Shown: piece by piece, positions 34,513-42,413 of the stretch | Layout of the letters: every line of letters begins with the position of its first letter | Position numbering within the stretch: the first letter of the stretch is position 1 | Source: JACCSI01 sp963815285 | GTDB lineage: Bacteria > Acidobacteriota > Vicinamibacteria > Vicinamibacterales > UBA2999 | Reading direction: 5' to 3' | Length of the DNA stretch: 64,000 nucleotides | NCBI GenBank assembly: GCA_963815285.1 | Contig: CAWFGB010000006.1 | Coordinates: forward strand, 248,001 to 312,000 | Notes under the pieces: model-generated | What the model was told of the DNA's origin: nothing | Database searches by the model: none | Seen by the model: the letters and a program-made list of their open reading frames with translations, nothing else | Made by a program: the position numbers and the translations under genes

Positions 34513-35264
34513 GCCGGCCCGTGGACCAGGCAGCGGCCTGGATTTATCAGGGCGTGTGGGCGGGTGTCGTGGCGCTCTTCCGCGTGCCGCCCGAGCCGCC
34601 GACGCTGCCGGCGGCAGGCGAGGCCGTGCGAGCGCTGCGGCCGGCGGCCGGCTACCTCCGGTACCTCAAGTTCTTCTTCTGGCTCGCGCTCGTCCCCGGC
34701 GACATTCTCCCGCTGATCGGCTGGGTTGCCGTTGCCGCCGTGTCACCCGTTCTCGCCCTCGTCCTGGCCGGGCCGTTTCTGTTCGCGCTCGTGGCACCCG
34801 ACGTCGTCGCGTATGTCGGCATCCACCTGCGCTACGACACGACGTGGTATGTCCTCACCGATCGGAGCCTGCGCATCCGCCGCGGCATCCTGTCGATCCA
34901 CGAGACCACGATCAGCTTCGAGAACGTGCAGAACGTCGAGGTGCGTCAGGGGCCGGTGCAGCGCTATTTCGAGATCGCCGACGTTATCGTGACCACGGCG
35001 GGCGGCGGCGCGCGCCATTCGAAGGGCGAGGCATCAACGTCGACTGGTGCGCACGTCGGCATCCTGCAGGGCCTGGCCGACGCCCAGGCGGTACGTGATC
35101 TGATCCTCGATCGCGTCAAACGGTCGCGATCCTCAGGCCTGGGCGATGAGCGCCAGGGCCCGGTCGTCCCGGCACCCGGCCTGCCGGCGGCCGCCCTGTC
35201 GCCATCCCACATGGAAATCCTCCGTGAGATCCGCGATGTAGCCCGGCGGCTCGCGGGTGCCTGA
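34509..35264 (+). CDS. Membrane protein with bacterial PH domain (DUF304-like), second of a pair
   Basis: A 251-residue protein starting at GTG within the stop of the previous gene. Two hydrophobic segments (FFFWLALVPGDILPLIGWVA and LALVLAGPFLFALVAPDVVA) precede the PH domain WYVLTDRSLRIRRGILSIHE, TTISFENVQNVEVRQGPVQR, ADVIVTTAGGG. Its C-terminal helix MEILREIRDVARRLA parallels that of the first protein, suggesting pairing through these helices. Function unknown. Confidence 0.82.
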   Translation: MSRPVDQAAAWIYQGVWAGVVALFRVPPEPPTLPAAGEAVRALRPAAGYLRYLKFFFWLALVPGDILPLIGWVAVAAVSPVLALVLAGPFLFALVAPDVVAYVGIHLRYDTTWYVLTDRSLRIRRGILSIHETTISFENVQNVEVRQGPVQRYFEIADVIVTTAGGGARHSKGEASTSTGAHVGILQGLADAQAVRDLILDRVKRSRSSGLGDERQGPVVPAPGLPAAALSPSHMEILREIRDVARRLAGA

Positions 35265-35602
35265 GGAGCCGACGACGATTGATGGCCGCGAGCGGCCCAC
35301 GCCAAGTGCCCCAACAGTGCACCTGTGCGGATGGCGACGATTGGCGGAGCTGTGCGACCTTCGACTCTGACTCGGTGGCCGCCGGTTTGTGCCTGTTACT
35401 ATTCGTTACAGGCTCTAGCCTAGGTGTCCCGCAATCGACGAGGTTTTGACCGTCCTCCATGGGGTCACTCATCCACGTTTCGCGACTGTAGATGGTGATT
35501 CAAAAGCAGCACCTCCCGCGCGCTTCGGCCCGTCCCCCGCGCCGTTCACGTGCGCGATGAACTCCGTCACCAGCCGGTCTTCGTGGGCTCGTGCCTGCCA
35601 TG
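35265..35602. other. Intergenic stretch with no supported gene
   Basis: It lies between the 3' ends of convergent genes. I see no gene, RNA or clear hairpin in it. Confidence 0.5.
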
Positions 35603-37462
35603 TCACTGGCTCACGCGAGACAGCCGGAAGGCGGCCATCTCCTCACCGTTGCGCACCAGCAGGATGTCGCCAACCAGAGCCGGGTGATTCCATGTCTTGC
35701 CCTCGATGGCCTTGAACCGTGCGACTTCCGTGAACCGATCGGGGGTTGCGCTCACCAGCGCCAGCTCACCCTCCTCCGAGATCACCAGCAGCAGGTCCTG
35801 TTCCGGCAGAAGCACCATCTGCCCGTGTCCGTAGCGTCCGCCCTTCCACTTCCGGCTGCCGTCCGCGAGGTCGATGCACGCGAGGATGCCGCCATCGAAG
35901 CCGAAGGCGTGCTCCTTGTGCACCACGAAGTCGTTGTAAAAGGGCTTCAGGCTGCGCGACGTCCACCGTTCTTCGATCGTCCACGCGCCGGCTCCGCGCT
36001 TGACGGCGATCCGGCGCATGCCGATTCCGGCCATCGCGTCGCCGGCGGCGAGCAGGATGTCGCCATTCGATGTCCGCGCCGGCTGCAGGATGCTGGCGTT
36101 CGGCACCCATGTGTGCTCCCACAGCATCGTGCCGTCTGCCGGCGAAACGCTCGTGGTGCGCGCTCCGCGCATGAGCAGGACTTGCCGGACGCCGTCGATC
36201 GTCATCAGATGCGGCGAGCTGTACCCAGCGCCGCCTTCCGGCCCCATCCACCGGCGATCCCCCGTCGCGGCGGCGTAGGCTACCAGCCGGCCGGATGCAG
36301 CCACGATGACGATATCGTCGACCACGAGCGGCGAACTGGTGAACCCCCAGCCGGGATCCTCCACGCCCGAATCAGCGACGGGATTGCGCGACCACACGAC
36401 CGCTCCACTCCGAGCGTCGAGAGCGTTCAAGATTCCCGTCGCACCGAACGTGTAGACGCGGCCGTTGCTCAGCGTCGGCGTCCCGCGCGGACCGGCTCCG
36501 CCGACCGTCTCCCAGAACCGCGCGGCGTCGCGATGCTGCCAGATCGGCTCGCCGGTGCGCAGGTTGTAGGACGCAACGACCTCCTCGTCGCCGCGCTGTT
36601 CCTGTGTGTAGAGCCGATCTCCGTGGACCGCAAAGGACGACCAGCCGGGGCCAACCGGCCGGCGCCACATTTCTACGGGCGGCGACGCTTCCCAGTTGGT
36701 TGCGACCGTCACGGCGCGGACGACGCCGTCCCGAGCTGGCCCGCGAAAGCCGGGCCATTCGGCCAGCGTGACATGCGGCTCCTCTGGGACCGCCGCGGAT
36801 GTCGGCTCGCGTGTGGCAGCAATCGCTGGACGAGGCTCGACCACGGGCCGATCCACCGGCGCCGACGTCCGTTCTGATGCGGGAGCGGGCGCGTCAGGCT
36901 TTGTCGGCTCGGGTGCCGGCGTCCCGGGTTCGGCTGCAAGTTCCTGCAGCCGGTATTCCGGACTCGGCGTCCATCGCCAGTGAAGCTCCAACCCGCCGTC
37001 GCCGGTGAAGCCGCCGATGCGCAGCAGCATCCAGGCAGAACAGGCGGCCACAATCGTCGCGATCAGCGATGCTCGGCGAACGCGGTCAGAAAGCCGCGCG
37101 GTGGCGACAGCCCAAGCGACGAGCGCAACACTCGTGGCCGGGATTGCGAGGATCGGAAACAGCGGTCCCTTCCCAGGGTCCCCAATCGAAATGTGGAGGA
37201 AGCGGGACGTCACCAGCGTCGCGACTGCCATTAGGGCGATCGCGCCAATGCGCTCGGACCACGGCGCGCGGCTGAAGAACAGCCACCACAGGAGGATCAG
37301 CAACCCACCAACGAGTCCTCCGAGAAACCTGAGAGGTGGCCCTGCCGGACCGAGCAACGGAACGGCGAGATGGAAGCACACGAGCAGCACCGCGAAGGCA
37401 ATGCCCGGCCAGAGGCGAAGCGGCTTCCGCCGGGAAAAATGGTCGGTTTGCTCTATAGGCAT
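35603..37462 (-). CDS. Membrane-anchored PQQ-type beta-propeller protein
   Basis: A 619-residue protein. Residues ~15-160 hold about five TM helices (WPGIAFAVLLVCFHLAVPLL, LGGLVGGLLILLWWLFFS and others). A Pro/Ala/Glu-rich linker (~180-230) leads to a propeller of ~380 residues with PQQ-like blades: WRRPVGPGWSSFAVHGDRLY, YNLRTGEPIWQHRDAARFWE, LDARSGAVVWSRN, AYAAATGDRRW. The fold usually binds proteins or PQQ; no dehydrogenase active-site motif is evident. It is probably an outward-facing protein held at the inner membrane. Confidence 0.82.
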   Translation of the reverse strand: MPIEQTDHFSRRKPLRLWPGIAFAVLLVCFHLAVPLLGPAGPPLRFLGGLVGGLLILLWWLFFSRAPWSERIGAIALMAVATLVTSRFLHISIGDPGKGPLFPILAIPATSVALVAWAVATARLSDRVRRASLIATIVAACSAWMLLRIGGFTGDGGLELHWRWTPSPEYRLQELAAEPGTPAPEPTKPDAPAPASERTSAPVDRPVVEPRPAIAATREPTSAAVPEEPHVTLAEWPGFRGPARDGVVRAVTVATNWEASPPVEMWRRPVGPGWSSFAVHGDRLYTQEQRGDEEVVASYNLRTGEPIWQHRDAARFWETVGGAGPRGTPTLSNGRVYTFGATGILNALDARSGAVVWSRNPVADSGVEDPGWGFTSSPLVVDDIVIVAASGRLVAYAAATGDRRWMGPEGGAGYSSPHLMTIDGVRQVLLMRGARTTSVSPADGTMLWEHTWVPNASILQPARTSNGDILLAAGDAMAGIGMRRIAVKRGAGAWTIEERWTSRSLKPFYNDFVVHKEHAFGFDGGILACIDLADGSRKWKGGRYGHGQMVLLPEQDLLLVISEEGELALVSATPDRFTEVARFKAIEGKTWNHPALVGDILLVRNGEEMAAFRLSRVSQ

Positions 37463-37506
37463 GCCTGGGCCTCTCCAGCCGAGTGTGTCGGTGAGCGTAG
37501 GCTGAG

Positions 37507-37763
37507 CTATTCCGATCTGAGCGCGGTCAATACATCGACCCGTGATGCTTTTTGGCCACGGGCATCAACGACGTGAGGATCGCAGCGCCCCCGAGTAAGG
37601 CTGCTGCGCCCAGGATGGACACGACGCCCGGCAGGCGCACGTGCTCGAGATAGCTCGAGGCCAGCCCGGCAAACGTGTTGCCGCCCGCGGCGCCCGCCCG
37701 AACTCGCGCGTGCGCGCTGCCCTGCAAAAGTCCGAGCAGATGATCGTCAGGTGTCCTGGCCAC
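37507..37763 (-). pseudogene. C-terminal remnant of an ADOP permease
   Basis: The minus frame VVSILGAAALLGGAAILTSL is the last TM helix of an FtsX/ADOP permease. The expected final RVDVLTALRSE and TAG (37507-37509) occur one frame over, after a frameshift in the MPVAKKH region. Only ~80 codons remain. The N-terminal bulk is gone. Confidence 0.7.
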
Positions 37764-38464
37764 CGTCGTAGAGGGTCTACGGCCTTAGACGTAGAGCGTC
37801 TACGGCTTGTTCCGGTGAGAATTAACGAGATTAGGGCGCGGTTTGCGCATTCGAGTTGCCAAGAGTGGTCAACGGCTGAGCCAGTTTGCTCGCAAAACTG
37901 TGGCAAATCCCACTCGGCGTCGGCTACTGACCTGCCGCCGCGCCGTCCGTGGGACGGTCGCCCGGCTTGGGCATATTCGTCGTGCTCGCTCTTCGAGTGG
38001 AGCATCTCGGGCCACCGTGGAAGCGTAGTGGTCTGACGACCGTCGCAGTCACGCGCGCCGCCTCCAACCCGGCCCCAGGTGGTTCGGCGGCAGGTCCACG
38101 ATGAACGTTCTTACTACCGGCTGATTGCAGGCGGAATCGCAACTGTGAAGTCGCTCAGTCTGTAGGCGGGCTGCATCGAACACCTCGCGTCGGCCGTAGA
38201 TCGTGCCGGAACAGTGCCACGCGTATTGAGCTGTCACGATGCCGTCGCGGGCTGCAGCCAACTGATTTTGGAACTCGTGGGGCGATGCCTAGCTGCCGAG
38301 GCCCTCTTGTCAGTGCGCCGCTATCCTCGAAGCGTGTCCGGGAGTAGGCCTTGCCGCCACGCAGTCCGTTCGGATTTTGCACCCTCAATTGCACCCCGGA
38401 CAATCGGAAGCCTGAATGCGGTGATTCAGCGAAGCGATAAAACTGGGTGAAGAATTCGCAGAAC
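37764..38464. other. 700-bp gene-poor region
   Basis: Besides the two tandem palindromes at its left end, I find no gene I can support. A minus frame at 38049-38261 (LAAARDGIVTAQYAWHCSGT) has plausible composition, but no start context or recognised family. Confidence 0.4.
37767..37804. promoter_or_regulatory. Two tandem 15-bp palindromes CGTAGA-N3-TCTACG (operator-like)
   Basis: CGTAGAGGGTCTACG (37767-37781) and CGTAGAGCGTCTACG (37790-37804) are perfect 6-bp inverted repeats with a 3-bp spacer, with starts 23 bp apart, about two helical turns. They lie upstream of the permease remnant on the minus strand. The form resembles operators of dimeric winged-helix repressors of the BlaI/CopY or PadR type. 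No regulator gene is adjacent. Confidence 0.6.
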
Positions 38465-38510
38465 TGGCGCGCCCGGCAGGACTCGAACCTGCGACCCTCG
38501 GCTTAGAAGG
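38465..38510 (-). repeat. 46-bp direct repeat of the tRNA-Arg 3' part (putative att site)
   Basis: It is identical to 41226-41271, the segment running from the anticodon loop to the CCA end of tRNA-Arg(TCT). Similarity stops sharply at both sides. Such partial tRNA copies are left by tyrosine-integrase elements that enter at the tRNA 3' end. Confidence 0.85.
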
Positions 38511-38876
38511 GTGAATTCCTGTGAGGAAAGCGACCCAGTTCCAACACGTTGCGAGGACTGCCACGCGGACGTGCCACGCGGTGGACTAGCCGCGCGTCGC
38601 CCAGGACGATTGCGACCGACGGATCGATCCGGAATTCCCGAAAGAGCCGAGCGTGTTACTGGAGCACGACAAGACCGGGAAACCGACTCATGTCGTTGCG
38701 GGGCATTCCGTAGGGACATACCTCGCCCGCCGTTGTACTCACGGCTTACGATATGGAAGCGCTGCGGTCTGGCGAGCGGGGTCTACAAGCTCACGCCAGT
38801 AACCGCGTAGAGACGACGCCCCTCGGCCCCTCCGCGTGCCCGCGGGCGCGGCTCATCGGCGCGAAAGGCCTACGTG
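38511..38876. other. Intergenic stretch inside the tRNA-flanked segment
   Basis: No gene is supported here; frames that read across the att copy encode typical tRNA-shadow peptides. No integrase remnant is recognisable. Confidence 0.45.
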
Positions 38877-41144
38877 ATGTCATTCACAAAGACACATGCT
38901 CTCGCAATAATACTTGCTGCTGGCCTCAGCCAAGCGGTCGCACTGTTCCAATCACCGCTGCCCCAAACGGAGTCGAGTCTTTCCAGAGACCCCGCCCTGG
39001 TACGTGACTGGGCAAATCGCCTGCTGGCCAACGACCCGAAGGTCCGCGCAACCGCCGAAGCCGACCTGGTCCAAGTAGGGCGGGGTTCGTTCCCTCTGCT
39101 GAGACGATTCCTCGACCCTGAGCATGAAGACCTGCATGTTGTGACTTTTCAGATCATCCAGCGAATCGGTCCTCCTGCCATTCCGCTGCTGGTGGACCTG
39201 CTGCGGCATGAGTGGGTCTCCATCCGGCGAGGCGCCATCAGTGAATTGATTGACCTGGTACCGCATACAGAAACGATTCAGCCGGCGTTGAGGCGGGCGC
39301 TGAGAGACGAGGATCCGATAGTCGCGGGCGATGCCGCACGCGCCCTGGGCGCGTTGGGCAAGCGTGCCAGCCCTTCGGTCGGCGCGCTCGTCAACACTCT
39401 TTCGCACGAGGATCCATACGTCCGCGTCTACGCGGCGGAAGCCTTGGCCTCCATCGGTCCGAGCGCGGCCAGTGCGACAAGGGTCTTGGCAGAAGCCCTG
39501 GCCGATCCCATTCCCGGCGTTCGATGGGCGGCGTGTGAGGCCCTCGCAAGCATCGGTCCGGCTGCGCAGTCTGCAGTGCCGCAGCTCATCGAAGCTCTGG
39601 AGGATGAATTCCTCTATGTGCGAATCTTCGCGGCCGGAGCCCTGGGAAGCATCGGACCGAAGGCGCAGTCGGCCCGGGAGGCGCTGAGGGCGGCAGCAGA
39701 CGATCCCGCATTGCGTGACGAAGCAGAGTGGGCGTTGAGTCGAATCGCTGGAATCAAATCTGGAGCGCCTGTCGCGTCGCACGTTGTCCCCGCGCCTTCC
39801 GGCGCGCCCCCGCTCCAGACAACAGTCGTCCAGACGGGCAATCCTCCGGTTGACTGGGATACGACCACCGGTCGGAACATCGTCTGGAGTGTCGCGTTGG
39901 GAAACGAAACCTACGGTCGTCCCGTGGCTGCTGGCGATGCGGTCTATGTGGGCACCGACAACGCAAGGCACATGACCCCCGCCTACCAGAAAGACGCCGG
40001 CGTGCTCATGGCATTTCAAGCGAAGGATGGCCAGTTCCTCTGGCAGGACGTGGCTCCGCGAGTAGAGCGAGGTCTGCGAGAGTTTCTGTTGCCTTCGACG
40101 ACCAGTACGCCGTACGTGGAAGGGAACCGGTTGTACTACGTCACCGCCGAGTGCCAACTCCGAAGTCTCGACACGCAAGGTTTCCGTGATGGCGCGAACG
40201 ACGGTGCGTATCAGGATGAAGTCTTCCAGGACAACGCTGCGGCCGACATCGTCTGGGAGTTGGACATGTGTGGCCGCTTGGGTGTCTTCCCGCATGAAGC
40301 CACTCGTAGCGACGTGGCGCCCGTGGGTGATCTGCTGATGGTCTCTACCTCCAACGGGCTGAATGAAGGTCACACGCGCGTCCCATCGCCGCGCGCCCCA
40401 AGTCTGATCGCGGTGGACAAGCACTCGGGCGACGTGGTGTGGCGTGCCATCGGCGCGGGCACGCAGGTGCTGCACGGCCAGTGGTCCAGCCCTGTGGCGG
40501 CCAACGTCAACGGGCGCATGCAGGTGCTCTTCGGCGGAGGAGATGGCTGGCTGCGGGCCTACGACGCGGGTTCGGGTCACGAAATCTGGCGATTTGACGG
40601 CAACCCGAAAGATGCCCGCTGGCTGCCGCGCCCCGGCGTCCTTTCGCGCAGTTTCATCATTGCTTCACCGGTCTTTGCCGGCGGCCGGGTCTTCGTGGCG
40701 ATGGGACAGAGTCCTGAGCACGGCAACGCGCCTTCACTTATTCACGCGATCAGTCCCAGCGGCCAGGGAGACGTCACCGCGAGCAGGCTGCTCTGGACTT
40801 CTCGCGAGGTCGGTCGCGTGGTGGCAACGCCCATCGAGAAGGACGGTCTGCTGTACGTTGGGGACGTTGGCGGAATGGTTTATTGTCTGGACGCGGCAAC
40901 CGGCACGCTCGTCTGGAAACACGACACGTACGGGGCCATTTGGGGAAGCTTCCTGTTGGCCGGCGACCGGCTTTACGTTGGGAACGAAGATGGCACCATG
41001 ACCATCCTTCGTACCGGACGGCGAAAGGAATTGCTGGGAGAGATCGAGATGGATGGGGCGCTCTATTCGCTTCCGTCGCTCGTCGGCGATGCGCTTTGGC
41101 TGACCACTTCGAAGCGGTTGTACCTCATCGCGACAAAGCCTTGA
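38877..41144 (+). CDS. Exported HEAT-repeat plus PQQ-type propeller protein
   Basis: A 755-residue protein with a signal peptide (THALAIILAAGLSQAVALF). Residues ~30-290 contain about six HEAT/PBS-lyase-like helical repeats, e.g. DPYVRVYAAEALASIGPSAA, GVRWAACEALASIGPAAQSA, LYVRIFAAGALGSIGPKAQS. Residues ~320-755 form a propeller: NIVWSVALGNETYGRPVAAG, AVDKHSGDVVWRAIG, AYDAGSGHEIWRFDG, CLDAATGTLVWKHDT. It probably is an extracytoplasmic scaffold. It is the only intact gene between the two tRNA-derived repeats, so it is likely cargo or a passenger of the integrated segment. The ATG at 38877 is preferred to the GTG just before it. Confidence 0.8.
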   Translation: MSFTKTHALAIILAAGLSQAVALFQSPLPQTESSLSRDPALVRDWANRLLANDPKVRATAEADLVQVGRGSFPLLRRFLDPEHEDLHVVTFQIIQRIGPPAIPLLVDLLRHEWVSIRRGAISELIDLVPHTETIQPALRRALRDEDPIVAGDAARALGALGKRASPSVGALVNTLSHEDPYVRVYAAEALASIGPSAASATRVLAEALADPIPGVRWAACEALASIGPAAQSAVPQLIEALEDEFLYVRIFAAGALGSIGPKAQSAREALRAAADDPALRDEAEWALSRIAGIKSGAPVASHVVPAPSGAPPLQTTVVQTGNPPVDWDTTTGRNIVWSVALGNETYGRPVAAGDAVYVGTDNARHMTPAYQKDAGVLMAFQAKDGQFLWQDVAPRVERGLREFLLPSTTSTPYVEGNRLYYVTAECQLRSLDTQGFRDGANDGAYQDEVFQDNAAADIVWELDMCGRLGVFPHEATRSDVAPVGDLLMVSTSNGLNEGHTRVPSPRAPSLIAVDKHSGDVVWRAIGAGTQVLHGQWSSPVAANVNGRMQVLFGGGDGWLRAYDAGSGHEIWRFDGNPKDARWLPRPGVLSRSFIIASPVFAGGRVFVAMGQSPEHGNAPSLIHAISPSGQGDVTASRLLWTSREVGRVVATPIEKDGLLYVGDVGGMVYCLDAATGTLVWKHDTYGAIWGSFLLAGDRLYVGNEDGTMTILRTGRRKELLGEIEMDGALYSLPSLVGDALWLTTSKRLYLIATKP

Positions 41145-41225
41145 TCCTAAACGCGTCTAAACGCCGCTCCAGATCACGGAAGTTCGCGAATTTCTTTTGT
41201 CCTTCCTGAGACATAGGTTGTGAAA

Positions 41226-41302
41226 TGGCGCGCCCGGCAGGACTCGAACCTGCGACCCTCGGCTTAGAAGGCCGATGCTCTATCCACCTGAGCTACGGGC
41301 GC
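41226..41302 (-). tRNA. tRNA-Arg (anticodon TCT)
   Basis: Read on the minus strand, the acceptor stem GCGCCCG/CGGGCGC, D arm GCTC...GAGC, anticodon stem TCGGC/GCCGA with loop CTTCTAA, T arm GCAGG-TTCGAGT-CCTGC and an encoded CCA end are all present, giving 77 nt. A second copy of its 3' 46 nt lies at 38465-38510. Confidence 0.97.
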
Positions 41303-41404
41303 TCGTGCAGCAAAGTTGAATATTAACAGGCTGCCCGCCGCATACAGGTGATCCCTCCGCGGAAAGCACGACCGTCCGGCACGGTTCATGCTCGAGAGTC
41401 AACT

Positions 41405-42307
41405 GTGAGATCTCGCCTGATCGTCAACCCGGTGTCGGGCACTGACGCCGGGCCCGATCTTCTGCCGCTTATCAACCAGCGTCTCCGCGACCGTCTCGGC
41501 CCGCTCGACATCGTCATGACCATCGCCGAAGGCGATGCCACCGCGGCAGCCGCGCAGGCTGGGCGCGATGGCTACGACTACGTGTTTGCCGCCGGCGGCG
41601 ACGGGACGCTGAACGAAGTGCTCAACGGCATCGCCTCGGTCCCGAACGGGCTCGCGCACACCATTCTCGGCGTCATTCCCCTCGGCACCGGCAACGACTT
41701 CGCCACCGCGCTCGGCTTCCCGGACGATATCGCCGCCGTGCTCGACGCGCTCGACGTCAGCGCGCCCATCGCGGTCGATGTGGGCGTGATGAACGGACAC
41801 CACTTCATCAACGTCTCGGCCGGCGGGTTCATCGCCGAAGTGTCCGACGCGGTCGGCACACAGCTGAAGTCCGTCGCCGGCAAGCTCGCGTATCTGATTG
41901 GCGGCGCACAGGTGCTGTTCACCCACGAACCTGTCCATGCCGATATCTCCTGGACGAACGCCGGCGCGCCGGCGCGCCGGCACTTCGAACTGCACGCGTT
42001 TGCCGTCTGCAACTCGCGTCAGATCGGCGGCGGGCGCCTCATCGCGCCTGATGCGGTGATCGACGATGGTTCGTTCGACGTCTGCCTGATCGAGTCGATG
42101 CCGCTCACCGAATTCGTGGCGCTGCTGCGCCTGGTGTCGAACGGCGAACACGTCGAGGACGAACGCGTCCGGTACTTCCGGGCCACGAGCCTTGAACTGG
42201 CGTTCGATCGCGAGGTCAAGGTCAACACCGATGGCCAGGTCGGGGACGCGGCACGCTGCGAATATCGCGTGCTGCCCCGCGCCGCAAGGCTGGTGACCGT
42301 GCGCTGA
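41405..42307 (+). CDS. Diacylglycerol kinase-family lipid kinase (YegS/DgkB-like)
   Basis: Starting from the GTG at 41405 (MRSRLIVNPVSGTDAGPDLL if initiated as Met), the family's opening R-L-I-V-N-P-x-S-G stands at the N-terminus as usual; an earlier GTG at 41348 adds 19 unlike residues. The nucleotide-binding VFAAGGDGTLNEVLNGI and PLGTGNDFATALGFP motifs follow, then VDVGVMNGHHFINVSAGGFI and RQIGGGRLIAPDAVIDDGSF. These enzymes phosphorylate diacylglycerol or related lipids at the membrane using ATP. 301 residues is the normal length. Confidence 0.9.
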   Translation: MRSRLIVNPVSGTDAGPDLLPLINQRLRDRLGPLDIVMTIAEGDATAAAAQAGRDGYDYVFAAGGDGTLNEVLNGIASVPNGLAHTILGVIPLGTGNDFATALGFPDDIAAVLDALDVSAPIAVDVGVMNGHHFINVSAGGFIAEVSDAVGTQLKSVAGKLAYLIGGAQVLFTHEPVHADISWTNAGAPARRHFELHAFAVCNSRQIGGGRLIAPDAVIDDGSFDVCLIESMPLTEFVALLRLVSNGEHVEDERVRYFRATSLELAFDREVKVNTDGQVGDAARCEYRVLPRAARLVTVR

Positions 42308-42413
42308 CGGGTTGCTTTGGGCAGAGAGGCCCCTTCCAGCGCAGGAAACCAATATCACCACACAGGCCCCGAGACGGCCCGAATCCTTTCGAAGCCCGCG
42401 AGCAAGCGCGGGT

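Noticed and set aside
35603..37462. Considered a PQQ-dependent alcohol dehydrogenase
   Set aside because: The length, TM-rich N-terminus and absence of the Cys-Cys and catalytic Asp region argue against a dehydrogenase.
38426..38719. Minus-strand open frame across the tRNA copy
   Set aside because: It contains RGSQVRVLPGAP, the usual translation of a tRNA 3' end, and is not a gene.
38952..40580. 542-codon minus-strand frame opposite the HEAT/propeller gene
   Set aside because: Antisense shadow; no motif, while the plus strand has a signal peptide and regular repeats.
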